Assembly: GCA_046350455.1 (NCBI GenBank)
Contig: JAXMAM010000001.1
Span: 62,001-126,000 of the forward strand
Direction: 5' to 3'
Length of the DNA stretch: 64,000 bases
Origin: CAZXGD01 sp046350455
Lineage (GTDB): Bacteria; Planctomycetota; Phycisphaerae; Phycisphaerales; SM1A02
Under the pieces are notes generated by a model. The model was not told the origin of the DNA. It did no database searches and saw nothing but the letters and a program-made list of their open reading frames with translations. The translations under genes and the position numbers were made by a program. Each line of letters starts with the position of its first letter. Position 1 is the stretch's first letter. Below are positions 34,658 to 43,735 of this stretch, in pieces.

Positions 34658-36152
34658 AATCGTCCGCGTGGCCGAAGAGCGCGCGCACCACGCTGGCCAT
34701 CCGGTCGGGCACAGCCAGCGCCACTTCGTCGCCTACCTCGAACACCGTGTCGCCACGCACGCGCTCTGCACGGCCGTTGCGCACCAGGAGCGCCACGGTC
34801 ACCTCGCCGGGTAGCTTGGCCTCGGCCAGCGTCTTGCCCGCCACGGGCGAATCCGGATGCACGGGCATCATGATGAGCGCAGCGTCCATGGGCTGCGCGG
34901 TCACAATGTCAATGGTGGCCGAAGCCTGCGGCGCGGGCGGCAGCCGCAGCCGCAGCATGCCCATCACCCAGCGCACCGTGGCGCCAGGAATCACATTGCC
35001 TACGATCACGCAGAAGAACACCACCTTGAAGATGATCTGCAGTTCGTCGTTGCGCGTGTCGCCCGCGCTGACCATGAGCGGGATGGTCATCAGGATGACC
35101 GGCACTGCGCCGCGCAGCCCCAGCCACGCCACGCCTGCGATCTCGCTGGCTGGGAAGCCAAACGGCCACAGCACCAGGGTGACCACCAGCGGCCGTGTGA
35201 TCAGCGCCAGCGCCAGCGCCAGCACGGTGCCGCCCACCGCCACAGGGAACTCCACCATCACAGCCGGATTCACCACGAACCCCAGCGCCACAAACATGAC
35301 GATCTGCGCCAGGTACGCCATGGTGGCGTGGAACCGGATGAGCGTGGCGCTGAATGGCAGCTGCCGGCTGTTGCGCAGGTACAGCGCTGCCATGAACACC
35401 GCCAGCAGCCCGCTGGCGTGCAGGCTCTCTGCCACGCCATATGCCAGCAGCGCCACCGCCAGCGTGCGCGCGGGGTAGGCCTCGGGCGCGTCGTCGCGGA
35501 AGTGCTGGATGGCGTTCATGGCCACCCAGCCGATGAACACGCCCAGAAACGCGCCGCCTATCAGCTTCCACGCGATCCCCGGCAGCACCATCCAGCTGAA
35601 GCCGTCCCCCATGCTCATGGCTGTGAACGTGGCCACCAGGATGAACGCCATGGGGTCGTTCAGGCCGCTCTCCAGCTCCACGGTCTCCTTCACGCGGCCA
35701 GCGATGCGCTCGCCGCCCAGGATCTGCAGCACGCTGGCTGCGTCGGTGGAGCCCAGCACGGCGCCCAGGATGAGCGCTGCTGCAAAGGTGATGCCCGGAA
35801 TGAGCAGCCACGCCACCACGCCGGTCACCAGGCTGATGCCCAGCACGCCCACCGTGGCCAGCGCGACCGCAGGCCAGAACACGCCGCGCACGCGCCGCAG
35901 GTCCGTGCACAGCCCGCCGTAGAACAGGATGAGCGACAGCGCCACGTTGCCCACCACGTAGAGCACGTCGTAGTCGCCCACAGCGCTGCGCAGCTCTGGC
36001 TGGCGCCCCAGCGCCATGCCCAGCGCGATGAACACCAGCGCCGTGGGAATGCCCAGCCGGCTGCTGGCCCGAGCGCTGAACGCAGCCGCGCCCAGGAGCA
36101 GCCCTGTGAGAGCCAGCAGCACTGGGAGCGTGTAGAAGAGCGCGCTTGACAT
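34656..36152 (-). CDS. Potassium/proton antiporter, NhaP2/CvrA type
   Basis: A 498-residue cation/proton antiporter. About twelve membrane helices occupy residues 1-395 and include the transport motif of CPA1 members (LGSTDAASVL and ELESGLNDPMAF, with paired acidic residues). The last 100 residues form an RCK_C/TrkA-C-like cytoplasmic domain. The expected function is K+ or Na+/H+ exchange for ion and pH homeostasis. The ATG at 36152 is divergent from xylA and only 28 bases away, so their promoters must overlap. The stop codon overlaps a 34-bp repeat unit. Confidence 0.85.
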   Translation of the reverse strand: MSSALFYTLPVLLALTGLLLGAAAFSARASSRLGIPTALVFIALGMALGRQPELRSAVGDYDVLYVVGNVALSLILFYGGLCTDLRRVRGVFWPAVALATVGVLGISLVTGVVAWLLIPGITFAAALILGAVLGSTDAASVLQILGGERIAGRVKETVELESGLNDPMAFILVATFTAMSMGDGFSWMVLPGIAWKLIGGAFLGVFIGWVAMNAIQHFRDDAPEAYPARTLAVALLAYGVAESLHASGLLAVFMAALYLRNSRQLPFSATLIRFHATMAYLAQIVMFVALGFVVNPAVMVEFPVAVGGTVLALALALITRPLVVTLVLWPFGFPASEIAGVAWLGLRGAVPVILMTIPLMVSAGDTRNDELQIIFKVVFFCVIVGNVIPGATVRWVMGMLRLRLPPAPQASATIDIVTAQPMDAALIMMPVHPDSPVAGKTLAEAKLPGEVTVALLVRNGRAERVRGDTVFEVGDEVALAVPDRMASVVRALFGHADD

Positions 36153-36180
36153 GGTGGCCAGTCCGGGGACGATACCCCGC

Positions 36181-37497
36181 ATGCAGCAGGCCTTCCCATC
36201 TGTCCAGCAGGTGCGCTACGAGGGCCCTGCCACCACCAACCCGCTTGCGTTCCGCCACTATGACCCGAGCGCGCTGGTGGAAGGCAAGCCCATGCGCGAC
36301 CACCTGCGCTTTGCTGCGTGCTACTGGCACACCATGCGCAACGGGCTGGCGGATCCCTTCGGCGCGCCCACGGCGCTCATGCCATGGGACGATGGCAGCA
36401 GCTCGGTGGACAACGCGCTGCGCCGGGTGGACGTGTTTATCGAGTTCCTCACCAAGTGCCAGATTGACTGGTACTGCTTCCACGACCGCGACCTTGCCCC
36501 GGAAGGCGCCACGCTCCGCGAGAGCAACACCACCCTGGACCGCGTGGTGCAGCACCTGGCTGCGCAGACCAAGGCCGCTGGAAAGCGCCTGCTGTGGGGA
36601 ACTGCCTGCCTGTTTGCCCACCCGCGCTACCTGGCTGGCGCTGGCACCAGCCCCAGCGTGCAGGTCTTTGCGCACGCTGCAGCGCAGGTGAAGAAGGCCA
36701 TGGAAGTGACGCACCAGCTGGGCGGACAGGGGTACGTCTTCTGGGGCGGGCGCGAGGGCTACACCAGCCTGCTCACCAAGGACATGCCGCGAGACCTGCG
36801 CCACCTGGCCAGCCTGCTGCACATGGCCGCTGCGTGGAAGAAGGAGCTGGGCTTCAGCGGCCAGCTGTACATCGAGCCCAAGCCGCGCGAGCCCAGCGTG
36901 CATCAGTACGACTACGACGCCGCCACCGTGCTCTCCTTCCTGCGCGAGCACGGCCTGCTGGGCACGTACACGCTGAACATCGAGACCAACCACGCCACGC
37001 TGGCCGGCCATGAGATGGAGCATGAGCTGCGCGTGGCTGCAGCAGCCAACGCGCTGGGCAGCATTGACGCCAACATGGGCACGCCCCACTGCGACTGGGA
37101 CACAGACCAGTTCCCCACCGACCTCTACCTGACCACGCGCGTCATGCTGGTGGTGCTGGGCATGGGCGGGTTCACCACAGGCGGCCTGAACTTTGACGCC
37201 AAGCGCCGCCGCGAAAGCTGGGAGCCAGAGGACCTCTTCCGCGCGCACATCGCTGGCATGGACGCCTTTGCCTGCGGGCTGAAGGCAGCGGCTGCCATCC
37301 GCGCAGATGGCCGCCTGGCCCAGGCGCTGCGCGACCGGTACGGCAGCTGGGACACGCCGCTGGGCCAGCGCATCGAGGCAGGCAGCGCCACCATGGCAGA
37401 GCTGGAAGCCATGGTGCTGGACGCCGCAGTGCCGCCACCTCCCAGCGGGCAGCAGGAGCGGCTGGAAGCGCTCTTCAACCAGTTCATCCAGGGGTGA
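36181..37497 (+). CDS. xylA: Xylose isomerase
   Basis: A 438-residue xylose isomerase of the long (class II) type, near the 440 residues of E. coli XylA. Visible signatures: YCFHDRDLAPEG (active-site His and first metal region), IEPKPREPSVHQYDYD (second signature), SIDANMGTPHCDWDTDQFP (metal ligands) and GLNFDAKRRRESWEP. It converts D-xylose to D-xylulose, the entry to pentose use, in the cytoplasm. No xylulokinase gene is nearby. I used the ATG at 36181; an earlier start at 36151 overlaps the antiporter. Confidence 0.95.
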   Translation: MQQAFPSVQQVRYEGPATTNPLAFRHYDPSALVEGKPMRDHLRFAACYWHTMRNGLADPFGAPTALMPWDDGSSSVDNALRRVDVFIEFLTKCQIDWYCFHDRDLAPEGATLRESNTTLDRVVQHLAAQTKAAGKRLLWGTACLFAHPRYLAGAGTSPSVQVFAHAAAQVKKAMEVTHQLGGQGYVFWGGREGYTSLLTKDMPRDLRHLASLLHMAAAWKKELGFSGQLYIEPKPREPSVHQYDYDAATVLSFLREHGLLGTYTLNIETNHATLAGHEMEHELRVAAAANALGSIDANMGTPHCDWDTDQFPTDLYLTTRVMLVVLGMGGFTTGGLNFDAKRRRESWEPEDLFRAHIAGMDAFACGLKAAAAIRADGRLAQALRDRYGSWDTPLGQRIEAGSATMAELEAMVLDAAVPPPPSGQQERLEALFNQFIQG

Positions 37498-37556
37498 GCG
37501 GGCGCAGGGGCGGGTCCCGCGCAGGCGGCCCACGCAGCGCCGCGGGGCCCGCAGGC

Positions 37557-38558
37557 CTACGGCGGCGGGATGTACGTGTACGTGCCGCCCGTGTCCTCTG
37601 CGATGCGCTTCAGCACTGGCTCTGCAGCCTGCGAGTAGAACGCGATGGTGTGGATGACCACCTTGTGGTCCCCGTTGTACTGGTCCAGCACGTTGTCCAC
37701 GGGCGCGCCGTTGAACTCGCCGTCGGTCATCAGGTAGATGGTGTCGGGCCGCGGCTCGCGCAGCGCGATGCGCAGGGCTTCGGTGGGGTCGGTGCCGCCG
37801 CCGCGCTCCTGGGCGCGCAGCCACTCGATGGCAGCCTTCTTGTTGGCATCCGTGGCGGCCACCAGCGAGCCGGGCGGCATGGCCAGGGCTGTGTCGTCAA
37901 AGAACACAATCAGGAACGCGCCGTTGTTGGGCAGTTTCTCAATGGACCGGCGCAGCTCCAGCTTGGTGTGCACCAGCTTCTGGCCAGCCATGCTGCCAGA
38001 GAAGTCAATCACATAGACCACGCGGCGCGAATCCGTCCGCACGCCCATGAACTCTGTGCCGCCGCGGGTGCCAGAGGCGCCCTCCACGCCGTGGCTGTCG
38101 CCAGAGCCCACCACTGGCGGCGCAGCAGGTGGCGCCACGGGCTGCGGTTCCTCGTCTGGCAGCGTGAAGCCAAACTTGGGCGGCGTCTGCTCAGCAGGCG
38201 GTGCGTTGCTGGGCGGACCGCTGGCCACAGCGGGGGAGCCAGCCCCAGGGCCCACGCCACCCGTTGCGTCCATCACATCGTTGCCGCCGCTCCCTGCACC
38301 GGTGCCCTTTTCACCAGACCCGGGACCATTGCCGTGCGTGCCAGTGCCAGTGCCTGTGCCGCCGCCAGCGCCACCAGTGCCATGCCCATAGCCCAGGCCA
38401 CCTCCGCGCAGCTGGCCATCTGGCCGGGCTGCATCTGATCCCGCCAGCCAGGCAGCCACGCACAGCACCATGGCTGCCACAAAGGTGGCTGCGATGCCCA
38501 CCACCGCGGTCAGCCGCTCGTGTGGTTCGCAGGTGGTGCCGGTATTGACGTGCTGCAT
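37557..38558 (-). CDS. von Willebrand factor A domain membrane protein
   Basis: A 333-residue protein with an N-terminal membrane helix (about residues 18-42), a glycine-rich linker (GTGTGTGTHGNG-like repeats, about residues 50-110), a proline-rich segment and a C-terminal vWA domain. The metal-ion-dependent adhesion site is VIDFSGSMAG, with GGGTDPTEAL and LMTDGEFNG as the further sites. It is a single-pass protein with the vWA part outside. It starts 122 bases from, and divergent to, the GTPase operon, and may be its partner because vWA proteins often occur with such GTPases. Confidence 0.85.
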   Translation of the reverse strand: MQHVNTGTTCEPHERLTAVVGIAATFVAAMVLCVAAWLAGSDAARPDGQLRGGGLGYGHGTGGAGGGTGTGTGTHGNGPGSGEKGTGAGSGGNDVMDATGGVGPGAGSPAVASGPPSNAPPAEQTPPKFGFTLPDEEPQPVAPPAAPPVVGSGDSHGVEGASGTRGGTEFMGVRTDSRRVVYVIDFSGSMAGQKLVHTKLELRRSIEKLPNNGAFLIVFFDDTALAMPPGSLVAATDANKKAAIEWLRAQERGGGTDPTEALRIALREPRPDTIYLMTDGEFNGAPVDNVLDQYNGDHKVVIHTIAFYSQAAEPVLKRIAEDTGGTYTYIPPP

Positions 38559-38680
38559 GGCGTGCAGGCGGAAAGTTCGCAGGTTCGCTGTGAATCTGGT
38601 CAGGGACGCCCGGAAAGCCGCCTTTGACTAGCGTATACGGAAGGGAACACGCCCTCTCCCACAACATTCACGAGGGAATC

Positions 38681-40110
38681 TTGACCCGCACGCTCAAGTC
38701 TTCCTGCACCTGCCCCCATTGCTGGCACCGTTTCCGGCCCGACGAGGTCATGTGGATCGCCGCCCACCCCGAACTGGTGGGCGACAACCTGCTGTCCGCA
38801 GAAGACCCGGTGCGCTTCCTGCCCAGCCGGTTTACGCCCGATGGGCACGCGCTGGACCCAGGTGGCCAGCCCACCCGCCGCCTGGCCTGCCCGCATTGCC
38901 ATCTGGAGGTGCCGCAGCTGGTGCTGGAGCGCCCCATGGTGTTCATGTCCATCGCGGGCAGCCCCTCCAGCGGCAAGAGCTACTTCCTGGCCAGCGCCAT
39001 GTGGCAGATGCGCCAGGATCTGGCCCGCTTCTTCAGCGTGGCCTTCACCGACACCGACCCCGCCATGAACCGGATGATCGCCCACAACGAGGCGCGCCTG
39101 TTCCTGAACGAGGACGCCAACGCGCTGGTGGCCATCGAGAAGACCGAGATGGAAGGCGCGCAGTACAACTCGGTGCAGTTCGACCCGGGCGCTGCCACGC
39201 TCCTGGCGCATCCGTTCATCTTCACCGTGCGGCCTGGGCGCGACCATGTGAACGGACACGGCGCTGGGCGGCTGACCACGCTGCTGACCCTGTACGACAA
39301 CGCAGGCGAGCACTTCATGCCGGGCGCAGACACCACGCGCGCGCCAGGCACCAAGCACCTGGCCAAGTCGCAGGTGCTGATGTTTGTGTTCGACCCCACG
39401 CAGGACGTGCGCTTCCGCCAGCGGCTGCAGGCTGTCTCCAGCGACCCGCAGCTGGCGGCAGGGCGCCGCACCGTGCGCCAGGACCAGCTGCTGGTGGAGA
39501 TGGCGCGCCGCATCCGCATGCATGCAGGCCTGTCGCCCACCGCGCGCATCAAGCGTCCGCTCTTCCTCCTCCTCAGCAAGAGCGACATCTGGAAGGACCT
39601 GCTGCGCGATTCCAGCAGCCAGCCGCTGGACGTGATCACCCCGCCCTACACGCGCGAGCGCGTGGGCCTGGGCAAGATGGACATCCGCCGCGTGGATGCA
39701 GCCAGCGACGCAGTGCGCGCGCTCCTCACGCAGCTGGCGCCAGAGATCGTCACCGCCGCAGAGGACGCCTTTGAACGCGTCATCTACGTGCCTGTGAGCG
39801 CCACCGGCACTTCGCCCGTGCTCGATCCGGCCAGCGGCCTCCTGAAGGTGGCGGTGTCCAAGATCGCGCCAGCGTGGTGCGCATGCCGTTCATCTACTCG
39901 CTGGCGCGCTGGTCCAAGCACATGATGGCCACCAACAAGAGCGAGCCGCCGGGGTCGTTCTATGAGGAGGATGAAGGCACGCCAGAGACGCCGCCACCCG
40001 GCCACCCAGATGATGCTGGCGATGCTGGCGAGGCAGATGCGTCCGACGCAGCAGCGCGCGACGCTGGCCCGCCGCTCACACCCGTGGAGGGCCACGTGGA
40101 TGGCGCATGA
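38681..40110 (+). CDS. Zinc-ribbon GTPase of the DO-GTPase2 type, frameshift near 39868
   Basis: The first gene of the operon encodes a cytoplasmic GTPase of about 475 residues. Two CPHC pairs (SSCTCPHCWHRF and LACPHCHLEVP) form an N-terminal zinc ribbon. Then follow the P-loop GSPSSGKSYF, a G3-like LYDNAGEHF, and a G4-like LLLSKSDIW. The sequence fits the DO-GTPase2 family known next to GAP1 proteins. The frame breaks at 39866-39870; restoring one G gives KIAASVVRMPFIYSLARW, continuing to the stop at 40110. The TTG at 38681 follows GAGGG. The gene overlaps the GAP1 gene by 11 bases. Confidence 0.8.
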
Positions 40111-41475
40111 GCTGGTGTACACCTCGGCTGCGCGCGGTCTGCGCGATGGCACCAGCGGCTTCTGCACGGTGGCCATGACGCGTGGGCTTCCGCTCACCTT
40201 GGTGCCGCGGCTGGAGACGCTGGGCGGGTATCGCCCTGGACCAGCTGGCGATGGGCCAGTCGCGCTCTCCCGCGGCCGGGAGAAAGCGGCAGCGTGCTGG
40301 GTCTGCTCTTCTACGCGCTGGGTGGGACCCGCAGCGCCGGACCACACGCAGCGCAGCAACAAGATCGCCACTACCTGGTGCTGGACGAAGAACCGCATCG
40401 ATGGCCCAGCATGGCTGCTGGTGCTGCTGCGCTGCTGCGGCCTGGCGCGGACCGCCGGCGTGGTGCTGGCCGAGCAGCCTGCGGCGCTCCCCACTGCGCC
40501 TGCCACTGGGCCAGCGCCCCGTCAGGCGGGGGCGCTACGCGCGTGCAGGCGACGCTGGCTGCAGGGGAAGCTGGCTTCCAGCGCTCGGTGCTGGCGATGA
40601 GCAAGCCAGCGCATGTGATCTACCCCGCTGGCATGGATCCCATGCCGCTCATCCTGGAGGCGCAGCAGCTGCTTCCTGCCTGGGCGCGCTGGCGGGCCAC
40701 CTTCAGCACCTACTTCCTGCAGCCCGTGGCGGGTGCGCCGTGCCTGTGGCGCTTCTGCCTGGATGGCACGCCTGCCGCAGATGCCGCGCGCGCCTCCAAG
40801 GGCGTGGTGATTGACCTGACCAGGCAGCTGGGTGAAGCACCCGATGGCCGCTATGTGCGCGCGGCGCGCTCGGGCTCCCTGGAGGGCGAGGCTCCCGCAA
40901 GCGCGCAGGCTGGAGCCGCCGCGCCCCGGGGCTCGCGGAGCGGCGGTGCTGCGTTTGACGAGGAAGAGCCACAGGGCGGCTTCGCAGAAGGGCCGAACGC
41001 TGGCAGGTTGATGGACGAGCACGGCGAGCCGATCGGATTGGCGCCGCTGGAGTCAGCCGCCTCCAGCCGCTCCAGGCGCTTGAAGTCCAGCACCGATCAG
41101 GGCAGCGGGCCCACCTTCCGGCTGAGCCCCGCTGTCATTGGCGCGATTGCTGGCGCTGGCACGCTGGCGCTGGTGGTGGTGGTGGCCGTGCTGTTCTCGC
41201 GCGGAAGCGGGCAGACGCCGCAGCAGCCGGATGAGGCGGAACTGTCGGGCCAGGCGCAGCCATCAGGCCAGGCAGCGCGTCAGGGCAAGGCGCCGCCAAA
41301 GGGCCTGCCGTGGCCTCCCAAGGAGCCGGGGCAACGGCAGCAGGTGGTGGTGCAGGCCCCGAGCCAGCGCCTGTGGAGCCGCAACCTGTTGGCACGCAAC
41401 CTGTCCAAACACAGTCTGTCCAGCCACAGCCAGTCGAGCCACAGCCGGACAAGCCATCATCAAGCGAGCCATTGA
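40100..41475 (+). pseudogene. GAP1-like GTPase-associated protein with membrane helix, frame broken several times
   Basis: The start MAHELVYTSAARGLRDGTSGF is the hallmark of GTPase-associated protein 1 (GAP1-N2). Later motifs are spread over different frames: DHTQRSNKIA (40340-40369), HYLVLDEEP (from 40369), GPAWLLVLLR (from 40403), and from about 40570 a continuous frame with HVIYPAGMDPMPLI, RWRATFSTYF, WRFCLDGTP and VVIDLTR, all conserved in GAP1. After it come a linker and a membrane helix (AVIGAIAGAGTLALVVVV). The pattern of frame changes fits repeated single-base losses, at least five within about 350 bases. The gene very probably continues as 41310-42629. Confidence 0.72.
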
Positions 41476-42629
41476 CGGGCAACGCGCAGCCAGCGGCACC
41501 CACGCAGCCAGCGCAGCAGCCCACGCAGCCCACAGAGCCCACGCAGCCAGCGCAGCAGCCCACGCAGCCCACCGCGCCTGCGCAGCCAGCGCTGGTGCCA
41601 GCTCCAGCGCCGGACCGCCCTTCGCGGCAGGTGGTCATGCGCCTGGTGGAGAACGCGGACACGCTGTTTGCCAGCGTGCAGCTCAACCAGCTCTGGGGCA
41701 TCACCGGTGCGCGGTTCGCGCCTCCGCCGCTCCTGCAGCAGCAGGGCGTGGTGGCAGAGGACAACCAGCTGCGCATGCCAGGCGTGCATCCTTCGGCGGT
41801 GGTGGAGCTGAAGGATGGCGGCATCCGCATCAGCTTCCCTGTGCGCGGCAACGGGCTTGAGGCGCTGGCGTCGGTGATCCGCATGCGCACCAGCGCCAAG
41901 CCAACCGACTACGCCCGCGCAGTGCTGCGCCGTGTGCCGCTGCTCCTGACCGACGCCAACGGCGTGGTGGTGGCCACTGCGCGGGTGGAGGCAGAGCCGC
42001 GCGTGGAGCTCCGCCGCAACGCGCAGCAGGCGCAGCTGCCGCTGACCGTGCGCGAACTGGCCATCCGCGCCGCCGTGGTCCACGACACCCCGCAGGGGCG
42101 CGAGGAGCTGGACTCGCGCGAGATCATGCCCGGACAGTCGCTGCCGGTGAAGGGCCGCCACGGCGACCTGCTGGTGACCTTTGAGAACGCCTACTCCCTG
42201 GCCGTGACGCCAGAGTCTGCGTCCGCTGCCGCGGCAGAGCAGGCCCGGCTTGCAGACGAGATGCAGAAGATCAGCGCCCGCCTTGGCGCGGTGGCGGTCC
42301 TGCAGCGCAAGCTGAAGGGCGCGAGCAGCGTGACCGACACGGACGTGGCGCGCGCCATCACCGAAGTGCAGAACGCGCTGAACGACGACGAGAAGGAGCA
42401 CACCAAGGATGCCAAGGGCAAGGCGCAGCCGCTGACGGACACAGAGACGCTCCAGCGCGTGCTGCCGCGCTTTGAGGCGCGCTGCAAGCTGGAGGCGGAG
42501 ACCACGCGCACAGCGCTCCTGGAGGCGCAGAAGCGCTCCCGCACCACCCCGGACGACAAGCTGCGCGTGGAGTTCTACGGCACGGATGGCATGCTCCTGG
42601 GCGTGGTCCTCCCGGAAGGAAAGTCCTGA
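41310..42629 (+). CDS. Proline/glutamine-rich C-terminal half of the GAP1-like protein
   Basis: This frame opens with a proline/glutamine-rich tract (PVEPQPVGTQPVQTQ, then repeats of PTQPAQQ) that continues the linker of the preceding GAP1 frame, then a folded domain (from about 41630) and a helical C-terminus with a coiled-coil-like stretch (residues 290-410). I think it and 40100-41475 are one protein whose outer half lies beyond the membrane helix; a lost base near 41320-41350 separates them. A 39-bp tandem repeat (41501-41571) encodes part of the linker. Function of the C-terminal domain is unknown. It overlaps the next gene as TGATG. Confidence 0.7.
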   Translation: MASQGAGATAAGGGAGPEPAPVEPQPVGTQPVQTQSVQPQPVEPQPDKPSSSEPLTGNAQPAAPTQPAQQPTQPTEPTQPAQQPTQPTAPAQPALVPAPAPDRPSRQVVMRLVENADTLFASVQLNQLWGITGARFAPPPLLQQQGVVAEDNQLRMPGVHPSAVVELKDGGIRISFPVRGNGLEALASVIRMRTSAKPTDYARAVLRRVPLLLTDANGVVVATARVEAEPRVELRRNAQQAQLPLTVRELAIRAAVVHDTPQGREELDSREIMPGQSLPVKGRHGDLLVTFENAYSLAVTPESASAAAAEQARLADEMQKISARLGAVAVLQRKLKGASSVTDTDVARAITEVQNALNDDEKEHTKDAKGKAQPLTDTETLQRVLPRFEARCKLEAETTRTALLEAQKRSRTTPDDKLRVEFYGTDGMLLGVVLPEGKS

Positions 42630-43735
42630 TGCTGCACCTGACCACCTTGCTCTGCGTGCTGCTGCTCACGCCGCCACCGGTGCCGGGCGGCGCGCCCTTC
42701 AAGCCGCCGCTTGCACCGCGCAATCCGCCCGGGACGCGGCCCAACACGCCGCCCATCGGCCCGGGTGGCAAGCAGCCGCCCGCCACTCCCACCACGCCTT
42801 CGCAGCCCAAGGCGCCAGGTCCCACCAAGCCAGCGGACACCCAGTCTTCGCAGCCCGCCGAGGAGGCCAAGCCGCCAGCGGCCACCGTGGCGGACACGGA
42901 TCTGGTGCTGCTGGACACCAAGCTGCTGGTGCCCAAGTTGGACGCCATGCACGACGTGCAGCCGCTCAGCGGCGTGATTGGGCGATGCCCATCCTCGGTG
43001 GTGTCGGCGGTGCCAGCGCTGCCAGATCAGAGCGGGGTGCTGACGTGGCAGACAGATCCTGACCAGGTGAGGCTGATGGCTCGCAACGCAGCGGGGCAGA
43101 GCAGCGTGCTGGGTGTGCTGCGCTGGAAGGGCGCCTCGCTGGAGTGGTCGTGGTCTCGCTGCAGCCAGTCTTCGTTCACGCAGGCGGTGGCCGACGCAGA
43201 GCGTCTCCTGCGCTGGATGACCATCCGGATCACGCTGGAGGGCGGCAAGCAGAAGCTGGGCACTGCAGCAGCGCAGCGCGTGGTGCGCACGCTGCCTGGC
43301 TTTGGTGAGTCGGCCATCATGCAGCTTCCGCCCGTGCGTGGCCTGGTAGTGGTGCCAGAGGCATCCGCCGTGTGGACGGTTACGCCGCCAGGTGGTGGCC
43401 AGACCATCCACCTGGAGAGCCCTGCGGGCGGTCTGGACATCCGGGTGGACACGCAGCAGCGCCGGCTGGTGGCGGACTTCTCCGCAGCTGGCGGCAGCGT
43501 GACCGTGGCTGAGCTCAAGCAGACCATCGCAGACCGCACCAAGGAGCTGCAGCGCGCCACGCCAGACGAGAAGCTGCTGATCGAGGCGGAGATCCAGAAG
43601 CTGAAGAACGAATTGGCCGCGGCAGAGGCCGAGGCCCACAAGCGCGCCCCGTGGTCGCCGCTGCCTGTGCTGCGCATGCAGGACGAGGTGGGCCGCGTGG
43701 TGGCCGTGCTGGAACTGCAAGTGAAGGGATCATGA
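42629..43735 (+). CDS. Secreted proline-rich protein of the GTPase operon
   Basis: A 368-residue protein with a short signal peptide (HLTTLLCVLLLTPPPVPG), a proline-rich segment (residues 18-85, many PP and NPPG motifs), then a mixed alpha/beta domain of about 180 residues, and a coiled coil near the C-terminus (ELKQTIADRTKELQRATPDEK...ELAAAEAEAH). It is unlike any enzyme I know. The start ATG overlaps the previous stop, and its own stop overlaps the next start (ATGA), so its translation is coupled to both. Probably a periplasmic component of the complex. Confidence 0.72.
   Translation: MLHLTTLLCVLLLTPPPVPGGAPFKPPLAPRNPPGTRPNTPPIGPGGKQPPATPTTPSQPKAPGPTKPADTQSSQPAEEAKPPAATVADTDLVLLDTKLLVPKLDAMHDVQPLSGVIGRCPSSVVSAVPALPDQSGVLTWQTDPDQVRLMARNAAGQSSVLGVLRWKGASLEWSWSRCSQSSFTQAVADAERLLRWMTIRITLEGGKQKLGTAAAQRVVRTLPGFGESAIMQLPPVRGLVVVPEASAVWTVTPPGGGQTIHLESPAGGLDIRVDTQQRRLVADFSAAGGSVTVAELKQTIADRTKELQRATPDEKLLIEAEIQKLKNELAAAEAEAHKRAPWSPLPVLRMQDEVGRVVAVLELQVKGS

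Noticed and set aside
34909..37824. 971-codon open frame on the minus strand across the antiporter and xylA
   Set aside because: It is a shadow of high-GC codon bias. The antiporter and xylA frames carry strong family motifs, whereas this frame is rich in Arg, His and Ala without any.
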